Shown here piece after piece: positions 56,117-64,000 of a DNA stretch of 64,000 bases. The notes under the pieces were generated by a model. The model saw nothing but the letters and a program-made list of their open reading frames with translations, was not told where the DNA came from and ran no database searches. Origin of the DNA: Apoda limacodes (taxonomy: Eukaryota > Arthropoda > Insecta > Lepidoptera > Limacodidae); assembly GCA_946406115.1 (NCBI GenBank), contig OX291545.1, positions 1,674,001 to 1,738,000 of the forward strand. The letters run 5' to 3'. Position numbers and translations under genes: made by a program. The first letter of the stretch is position 1. Each line of letters starts with the position of its first letter.

Positions 56117-56340
56117 TATTTAAAACTAAATATATTTTTAAAAATAGAATCACGAAAAATTTCAAAATACTTTTGCAAAAAACTTTAAATAAAAGTCAAT
56201 ATTCAGAAACAGTTCAACGAGTACAAAAACGTATTTTTCGCCGACGGGCACGAAATAGCGATGTAAATAACATTATCGTGCCTGCACCTTGCTTCAAGTG
56301 GGCTTTGTATGCATATTTTTGATACTATCTTGCCCTTCGT
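56117..56340 (+). other. Open frame abutting LINE-A copy 3, possible element fragment
   Basis: The plus-strand frame continues from LINE-A antisense into TKYIFKNRITKNFKILLQKT and VQRVQKRIFRRRARNSDVNN, ending near 56322. The basic and polar composition looks like a fragment of a real protein, perhaps a retroelement, but I cannot place it. It begins exactly where LINE-A homology ends. Confidence 0.25.
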
Positions 56341-57811
56341 TACTATACCAAACCAGTTTAAATCGACCCCGCATAATCTTAGCTTTGTTACATTTTCGCA
56401 TTCTAGGGAATAGGTCAGTGTTGTTTAGTTTATCTTTAGTGTTGCAGTGTGAAAGTGCTAATGTAGTTTAGGTTAAATTCCATCTTAAAACACGTTATGG
56501 TCCCCTCATTATCCTTATTATTCATTTATTACGTAACTACGTCTATTTTCATAACCTTACACTAAAAAAAACTACCATTACGACACTCATTACAGAAAGG
56601 GTAGCCGGGGTACGATATCTATTAAATTTAACCGTTAATAGTTGTATATAATAATGCTGGTGTGACAGAGGGTGAGCCTATCGCCTTTCTCCAGGCACAA
56701 ACCCGGCTCGAGTTCACTCTTAGGGGTGTCCATAAATACGTAATGGGAAAAAGTGATATTACGTAACATGGGGGCAAGGTTGAAAATGGCTTTATCAAAA
56801 CAAAACTTAAAAAACTTTGCAACAGTTGGGTGGAAGTCTTCACATACATCTTTTCAACTTATTAAGGATATTTTCCTATCAGGATATTTCCAGCAGTAAA
56901 TTTCAGAAGGCTGCTGATGATGATGACGATGTTCTTCTTCATCTAAAAGCCAGTGGTGTAAATGGAAAATTAACCTGAGATCTTTTAGCAAAAGTAACAT
57001 TATTACACCCCATATTCAAACACCCCCCGCTCAGGACGGGAAGACGTGTGTGTGCCGGTGGCAGCCTGGTCTAGATACGATTTGTGTAAAATAATGAGTC
57101 AAAAGTGCTTTTTGAAAGTCAGATTTAATTTAAAAGTGCTAAACGAATTTGTTAGGAAAGTTTCGTCCTAAAATGATAAAAAGTAAACCATTACTATGCT
57201 TCTTCCTTTTTCTGATTTTGGCTAATCAAATAAATCTTATAACAAAATCTTCTAAGCGTAAGTCCGACTCACACTTTACCGGTTTTAAATATTCAAATTT
57301 ATCAACCCTGCATGGACCGTAACCTGATAATCATTTAGCCAAATACAATACATTAAAATAACATATGTATATGCAAAGAGAGCAAAGAAAAATTTCATCT
57401 TTTATTTTCAGTTTACGATAGACTTGCCTCCTTTTCAGTAAATAAAGCTCCAAACCAGGAAATTAACCAAGCTATCTTTATTTTAGGTCCCGGGTTTTGT
57501 CTCCAATCTCCATTGTGTTCCCAAAACCTTTTTCGAGGCCAATGAAGTAAGGGTAAAGTAATATTAAAATGAAGCAAAATTAATTTATATGGTAATGAGA
57601 GGTGAAGTCAGATTGGTTAGTGATATAGTGCGCTCCCGGGGTTTTGTGGTGAAATTAATGTTGCTTTTCAGTGAAAACCGGAAATATAACAACTGGATAT
57701 GGCCTGTGCTTTTAACAATCTTCTTAGTATGATATACTGCATAAGATATTGTGTTTAGTGGGGTTCTGCCTATTTTCTACAACAATTTTCTGGTATATAA
57801 TAATATATCTA
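56341..57811. other. Unannotated DNA with minor repeat traces
   Basis: GGTGTGACAGAGGGTGAGCC at 56660 resembles part of the 9358/49385 repeat. A short family M head in minus orientation lies at 57258-57290 (AGTCCGACTCACACTTTACC). No gene was recognised. Confidence 0.4.
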
Positions 57812-57995
57812 TACTAATATAATCAAGTTGAAGAGTTTGTTTGGACTCGCCAATCTCTGGAACTATCAGTCAGATTTGAAAAGTTGTTACTGCATTTGAT
57901 AGCCCAATTCTTGACGAAGGTAGCCCATAAGGCTATATCCCTTCACTCTATAGACCTGAGGAGCGGAAAAGCGAATTAACGCGGGTGAAACCGCT
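57812..57995 (+). mobile_element. Lep1-like Helitron fragment
   Basis: TCTATACTAATATAATCAAG, GAAGAGTTTGTTTGGACTCG, CCAATCTCTGGAACTATCAG and a final GCGGGTGAAACCGC follow the layout of lepidopteran non-autonomous Helitrons described as Lep1, recalled without a search. The TC start fits. The CTRR end is not intact. Confidence 0.55.
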
Positions 57996-58119
57996 TCCAA
58001 CAGGTATAAGCCACTTGCGAGACTATATACGCAGTTTCGGCGCAAATTTTGTAGCAAATATTTAGCAAAAAAATTACCACTCCCTGCTTAGTGTTATAAA
58101 AGTGAAATTTTGTTAGTTT

Positions 58120-58438
58120 GTTTCGTCACACATAACCATTCACTTGATCTTAGATTCAGCACAGAAATAGTTGAAGGGACGGTGAAGGTGGTTTTTTTCC
58201 CGGAAAATTCAGAAGTTACGCCGGGTATAACTTTAACCAAATTCCACTTGTACGAACTATAGCTACAGCTATAGCAAACTTCTTTAATAAAAACAAGGTG
58301 TTGATAACCAAATTTGGGGTTTCAAAAAATAGTTTTTCATAACTTTGACGATTCAAGTGTTTGTAAAATCTTAATTTGATTAAAAAAATTGGCTTTGACA
58401 TTGACTTAGGGCGGGTGGAGCCGCGGGCAAAAGCTAGT
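58120..58438 (+). mobile_element. Helitron-like non-autonomous repeat, copy e with intact 3' end
   Basis: GCACAGAAATAGTTGAAGGG, CGCCGGGTATAACTTTAACC and AGCTATAGCAAACTTC lead to the terminus GGAGCCGCGGGCAAAAGCTAG followed by T. About 100 bp near 58310-58400 do not match the family and may be an insertion. The GC-rich stretch just before CTAG could form the expected small hairpin. Confidence 0.6.
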
Positions 58439-58947
58439 ACGTTATAAAATTTGTTTCTTTAAAAAAGGTATTCCAGAAAATAAATGCAAACGAACATGCA
58501 AATAATTACAACTCAATACCTACAAAACGAAGTCGGTCAAAACGTCAAGAAACACAAAAAGGTACCTAATGTAATAATAACGCGATTTCGGCTTCTTAAA
58601 TATTTTTTCTTTAAAATGTGAAAAGTCGCAAAAGTTCAAAATCATTAATTTAAAACAATTAAATGCAACCCAAGTATCTCTGCTATCACTACAAAAGGTG
58701 CAGGAGCAAAACTCAGAGACAGAGAGTACTAATAGGCATAAAAGTACGTATTATAAGATATATGATAACATCCTTAATAATAAGTACCTGGGCGACCGAG
58801 CTGTGCTCAGTATTTTTTTGGAAAAATCGATTTTTTTACAAAATAAACAACTATAATGATAAACTTAAAAAGCGAACAATATCAAAATTCAAAATTTCAT
58901 CCAAATCATTGGAGTCGTTTCCGAGATACGCAAATAAATATATACAT

Positions 58948-59125
58948 ACTAGCTGACCGGGCAGACGTTGTCCTGCATGATACCGACTGCAGCGCAATCT
59001 ATTTAAGAATCTAAGCCATCCAGGGTGCCACTCAAACGCATAAAAAAAATTCATTCGAATCAGTCCAGCCGTTTAGGAGGACTGAGGAAGAGTACAGTGA
59101 CATACATACGTACAGTATAATAAGA
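58948..59125 (-). mobile_element. Second Helitron-like family, minus orientation
   Basis: ATACTAGCTGACCGGGCAGA followed by CGTTGTCCTGC is the reverse of a CAGCTAGT end. Further on, ATTCGAATCAGTCCAGCCGT and ACAGTGACATACATACGTAC lead to ATAATAAGATATAT. This arrangement is common in lepidopteran genomes, as recalled. Confidence 0.5.
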
Positions 59126-61547
59126 TATATATTAAGTATGTATATATATATGTATGCAGTTAGGCGGTTCTTTGAAAACTGATAATACCGCTCAAAGAGT
59201 GCCAAATGTATCAAAAATACAAGTGTTTTTAAATAACTTACGTATAATATATTAAATATAAAATATTCAAAAGTTCAAACGTTCTTCTGAAGTGATCTTT
59301 AACTGTTCTTCATTAGGATGACTATTATTATTAAAACCCTAACTTCAGTTTTTTTTATTAAATAGTATGATACCCTTATTTAACCTCAGAAATGCAATGT
59401 CTCTGTTTTGCAAAAGAAATATTCAGTTGGAAAAAAGTATTTTTATAGCTTTGAAGTCTCTTGGGGGCTCTACAAGAATTTACGACCCCGCTCAGGCTTA
59501 GGAATAATTTTATTTGCCGCTTAATTTATAAGTGGTTTACGCAAACGCGGACTACATTACAATGTATTGTTTTTTTTCTATTCCTATCGTGTGTAACTTG
59601 TTAATAATAATGGTAAATAAGGATTTTTTTTATATTCCTAGGTTTTTACATATGAATTAAAAAATCATGAACCTAACCTCACAACCTAACCACTGACCTA
59701 ACCAATGGCGGTCTAAGCGTGTGGCTCTCATGCGGAAAAAATATACACGTCAAATCTGTGCTAAAGTAACTCACAATGGGCTCAGGTGTTGGATAAAGGC
59801 TAAAGGAGGTCCTAGCTATGGTCCTAGCAGTAGATTTTTTAAAAGTTACAACAACGGAATTCTATAATATGAATTTTAAAATGCAAATCAAATTTCAATT
59901 AAGTGTTTTTGGGGCGAATTAGTTGAGTGAAAACGACAAAAAAATAAAGAAAAACTCTAACAAAAAAACAGTATAAGTAGGTACAAGACTTTTATCCTTG
60001 AATTTGGATTCGAATACCATAATAAAACTATCTATATTCACTTTAAAAAAAATCCAGAGCTCTATTTTTAAATTAAAAAAAAAAAGTAAAAATATTTTTT
60101 GTTGCTTTTGTACAATATCTTCCATCGTAACATAGCTTAGCGTGACGATACATCATTGTTTCCTATCGCACAGAAGTTGTAATTACTGCCGCTAGTTTTT
60201 GCGCCCCTGGTACTCGTACCTCCGCCGTGTGAAACGGAAGGGCCCGGAGCAGATTACAATCTAGCCGTGCGAATTTCTGCTGTTCTTAAGCAAAGATTAA
60301 ACTTTTTAGATAATATTTCATGTGAGAATGAGAGACGATTACGTGGAATTATTTATGCATACGTTATTTTTGCGTTTTCGTCATATTTTTCTGGCGTTTC
60401 TGTCGATGCTTGGGTTATTTTTGCTGATGGTACTTTTGAGTGAAAAAAAAAACTTATAATTTCGTCATATTTTTGGGAGTATCTGACCAAATGTAACAGT
60501 CTAATTCAGAAGTCAGTACTGGTTCTATTGTATCTAACCAGCACTTATATAAAAAAACGAGAGTAGCTTAATTAATATACAAAACTTAGGAATCTTTGTT
60601 TTTGTGTTATCTATATTGGATAGAGAGAAACGTAAAAAATCAACTTCTGTTCTTAAGTGACTTTATTCCTCAAAACAAAAGAACATTTTGCGAGATATGG
60701 TAAAGATATTATTAGCCTACGAAAAAACCTATTATCTACAAAAAATTAAAATTTGTAGGTAGTTCAGATATACAAAGATAATACTGAGTTTAATAATATG
60801 AAAGGTTATGAATACAGATGATGACATGATCATGATCAAATTTTTCATTTTTATAGAAATTTGTTTTAAATCGTTGCAGTAGCAGAGCAGTAGGTACTCC
60901 GACAGTAGAATAGCCACTAGTTCGATAAGCGTCCCCAATTCGCACTGGGCTAGAGTAGGATGGACTACACCTAATCCTCCTGCTCCATGGAGAGGCCTGT
61001 GTCCGTGAGGGGGGCGTGTAACGGCTAAAGCAACAATTTAAAAACTTAATATTTCTTTGTGTATGTATGGGTATATTAAATAAAATATTCTGGCAGCAAA
61101 TAAGGCAACTCATTACATCCATTCCTTAAAAAAAAACATAAGTAGTCTTTACTCTATTTTGCTAAACCCTAAGGACTAGTATTAAATAGTTACTGCTAAG
61201 TCTAATATCTTAAATACTGTTGTTGTAAATAATTAATGTGTAAGTACAATGTGAATAGATAATTAAGTACACAAAGCAAGTAAGCATGTACTTATGTAGA
61301 ATTGCCTATCAGAAACATCTAATGTTAAATAGTAATGAGGTAGATAGACTTTGTATCGCCTTAGGTGTAACATGTTGCCGTGAACAGAATCTAACATCTA
61401 GATTAGTGTAGGCGACCTTAAACACGGTGTTGCGCGTGCTGCGGAATGTAATTATGCTTCTACTTAGGGTTGTCAAATACATCCAGGATTATTTATAATT
61501 TTCTATCAATATTACGACGACATGATCCACGGTATCGACTTAAAATT
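59126..61547. other. Unannotated DNA with two GC-richer patches
   Basis: Patches at 60170-60280 (GCGCCCCTGGTACTCGTACC) and 60890-61020 (CTCCTGCTCCATGGAGAGGC) stand out from the AT-rich surroundings. A minus frame across the second (residues SRRIRCSPSYSSPVRIGDAY, VGVPTALLLQRF) may be a decayed retroelement piece. No gene is claimed. Confidence 0.35.
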
Positions 61548-61605
61548 AAACGCCGGTCAAGTAAGAGTTGGACTTGCACACCGACGAGGGTTCTATATAG
61601 GAATA
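61548..61605 (+). mobile_element. SINE-like family M, head only
   Basis: ACGCCGGTCAAGTAAGAGTT, then GGACTTGCACACCGACGAGG and GTTCTATATAGG match the family head. The body is not recognisable. Confidence 0.45.
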
Positions 61606-61929
61606 GGAATGAATTTAAGCGTATGTTTGTGTCACAGATTACATATTTCAGTTTTTGTTGTGTATTAGATATAGAAAATTGACCATAATATACATACAGA
61701 AATTAGAAATTGCTTACTAGTTTTGTTTTTGAGATGGAACCCATAAAAAAATGTCCAAAAGACAAGACATAATCAAAAAGATCAGACTCAGACAACTGAG
61801 TGAGAGTAAATATTTTGGATATGTAATTTTCCGAAAAAATCAGCAGTGCGTAATAAATACATAGAAAGTCATTAGTTATAAACTAAATTTTACCTCTAGT
61901 TCTAGTAAAATTATAAATCTGAAAGTTTT

Positions 61930-62205
61930 TATGTTGATTAGTGAATCACGCCGCAAAAGCTCATTAAATAGCAGCTTAAATTTTAAGCACAGATATAGTT
62001 GAAGTGTCGGAGAATGAATGACTTTTAATCCTGGGAAATCCAAAAATTCCCTCAAGAATATCTATCACCGAATTTCACTTGAAGGAGCTACAGCTATTAA
62101 CTACAGTTATACTAAATTTATTTAGAATAATCAAGGAGTTACCGAAAGAATCCCACGCCGGTAACCACACTAAACGTGAGTGGAGCCCCTGGCCATATTG
62201 TCATC
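61930..62205 (+). mobile_element. Helitron-like non-autonomous repeat, copy f
   Basis: AAGCACAGATATAGTTGAAG, AGCTACAGCTATTAACTACA, CCCACGCCGGTAACCACACT and GAGTGGAGCCCCTGGCC follow the family order. The CTAGT terminus is lost. Confidence 0.5.
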
Positions 62206-64000
62206 CTTTGTAAAAAGAATCTATACTGAATTACATCCCAAAAAAGCATATTGTTTTTGGTATAAATCTTAACAATTAACCAAACATAGTTTTTTTAAAT
62301 GTTTTATACTAGTTTTATAAAAATAAAAACTATAAAATCTCTATAATCTTATTAATCATTCAAATTAGTCTTCAATGATATATGTACAAAATAACGTTCA
62401 AAATCACGTTATCCATTTGGTAACAACCCTAACTTCAAGCAATATCCAAGCTACTTGATTTCAGAAGCTCGATTACGTCTGAGCTTTGCTGTGGCCACAA
62501 CAATGTCGTTTACTCTCACATTGTTGTGTCAACCAAGTCTAAGTTCATATATGTATATTTATTTAAATAGGTATATGTTTATTTTAAAATTTATTAACGA
62601 ATAAGTTTTTTATTTAATATGTAGATGTATATGTATGTATGTATAAGTATAACTATTAATTATAAGTGCAAAAATAACAAGTATTTTTTATATTATTCAA
62701 CAACCGAAACACGAATATAAGGTTTTTTTACTGTCTAAACTAATGTAATATATTTTTAGATATAAGCTGGTTGGTTTTCCAAATATAATATAAATATATA
62801 AACTTATAGGTAATTTCATGTCGTCTACATAAACAAACACTAATTTGTTGTTATTATTGTATATATAGGGACTACAATATGGGTGGGGGCGGACAAAAGT
62901 GTAGGACATAGGCATTACATAACCTCAATGACAGAGACACGAAAATGCCAAAAAAAACGCCACGTTTGGTATGCAATCGGTGATCGCACACCCTTAGGAA
63001 GATTAGGTTTGGTGTATTTCTACTCTGTATCCATCACATATATGACGGTGTAAATGTACGGTGTATTTTGTATACCTTATAGAGTAAATCCTGTTTTCTG
63101 ACTTGAACTTGTATACCTTGTACCTGTTTTCTGACTTGTCTTGTACATATTGGATATATATTTATGTATTGCATAGCAAATCTGAATTCTGTTTTTTTAA
63201 TTGTGTTAATTTACTTTAAAACATTTTTATTTACGGTATGTTTCTTCATAAAAGGATACACACGAGTATGTAAATAAAGTTACCATTTTCCAGGATACAA
63301 AAAAAAAGATTTATTTACCTACAAGGGTTACATTTCGGGGAATATTTTTCACATTTTGTAACTTTACCGCGATAAAGTGTGGGCAAACATTTTGCTCGTA
63401 AGCAAACATTTGAATACACTTAAGAGTCGATATGAATGAGGTACCCTTCAGCAAGAAGTTACGAAAAAACTTCCAAGTAAGTTTAAAGGTTTTTACCCCA
63501 CGAAGGTTTTACAAAAAATCTTCAAACAAATGCCATTTTCTTTTTATTTCAGGTTTCTGAAGTAAAATAAGAAGAAGGAAACCCTCTACAATTTCGTCAT
63601 GTCTACACAAAATGTTTATCTATCGCGTCCATTTGATTATTACTACTGATACGTCGATCTCTGACCGTTCAAATAAGTTATTTCAACCATACAAACTTTT
63701 TTCTATAAAAAATATGATCAACATATGTATGCCAAAAAAAGGAAATACATACAAACTTAAGTATTTAAATTTATACGGTTATTTTACGAAGGTTTTTAAT
63801 TAAATACTTATTCAAAAACAAATAATATTTTACTTGACTATTTTTATTGACCGTAAACGATAGCAGTGTAACATGAACCAACATCGACCCATAATGAAAT
63901 ATATGGCCAAAAACTATGTATCTATAACTATCAAACTATACATAACTCTTGGGCACTTTTGGGTGTCTTGATATTTTTTTTTCATCATTAAAAAACGCTG
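62206..64000. other. Unannotated DNA with a small hairpin and a possible short intron
   Basis: CACAACAATGT at 62496 and ACATTGTTGTG at 62518 form an 11-bp hairpin. A GT...AG segment at 63477-63552 has a GTAAGTTT donor and a TTTTCTTTTTATTTCAG acceptor and could be a 76-bp intron. The flanking frame (MNEVPFSKKLRKNFQ, then VSEVK and stop) is too short to support a gene by itself. Confidence 0.35.

Overview
The window looks like nuclear DNA from a moth or butterfly. It is AT-rich and has no bacterial-type gene organisation. It is full of degraded transposon pieces of types familiar from Lepidoptera: non-LTR retrotransposons, a tRNA-derived SINE, Helitron-like elements ending in CTAGT, a SINE-like repeat with a GGCCGAGTGCGAGTC-type head, and fold-back elements. 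There are no complete host protein genes. The most reasonable reading is long intron or intergenic sequence. The best host signals are two short candidate exons on the minus strand near 42.1 and 43.5 kb; the upstream one has very good splice sites.

Layout. 0-6.7 kb: a small direct/inverted motif array (203-390), then a 5'-truncated but open LINE reverse transcriptase (LINE-A copy 1, 1952-3358), then unannotated DNA. 6.7-8.6 kb: a 17-unit tandem array abutting the end of an LTR, a primer-binding site and a broken gag-like start, facing an opposite-strand Ty3/gypsy RT remnant. 8.6-21.6 kb: dispersed small repeats, a Penelope-like GIY-YIG remnant with inverted ends (12.4-13.1 kb), a SINE (14.3 kb), a LINE relic (15.1-15.8 kb), a SINE-like element (18.0 kb), a terminal-inverted-repeat element (19.8-20.3 kb) and a CpG-rich patch (21.3-21.6 kb). 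21.7-27.6 kb: LINE-A copy 2, then a LINE (LINE-C) whose 3' end is repeated five times in tandem, and a hairpin element. 30-34 kb: another LINE relic, a long-TIR fold-back element and a 117-bp direct repeat pair. 33.5-38.3 kb: a long Jockey-type element (LINE-B) lying between two pieces of a LINE-A copy. 38.8-50.5 kb: SINE-like elements, a CpG-rich patch, a pre-miRNA-like hairpin, the candidate exons, a LINE ORF1 relic and a diverged duplicated block. 50.5-54.1 kb: a nearly perfect inverted repeat with about 1.25-kb arms around a 1.07-kb spacer. 55-64 kb: LINE-A copy 3, Helitron-like pieces and unannotated DNA.

The elements form no pathway. Their relations are insertion, nesting and local amplification. 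Two LINE-A copies share one frameshifting internal deletion of about 106 bp. LINE-B has lost the end of its ORF1 and the start of its endonuclease in a single junction. The inverted repeat and the tandem arrays point to recent local rearrangement. I found no clear evidence for a new multi-gene system. The items most worth checking are the inverted repeat, the microexon, the array beside the LTR, and the tandem LINE tail.
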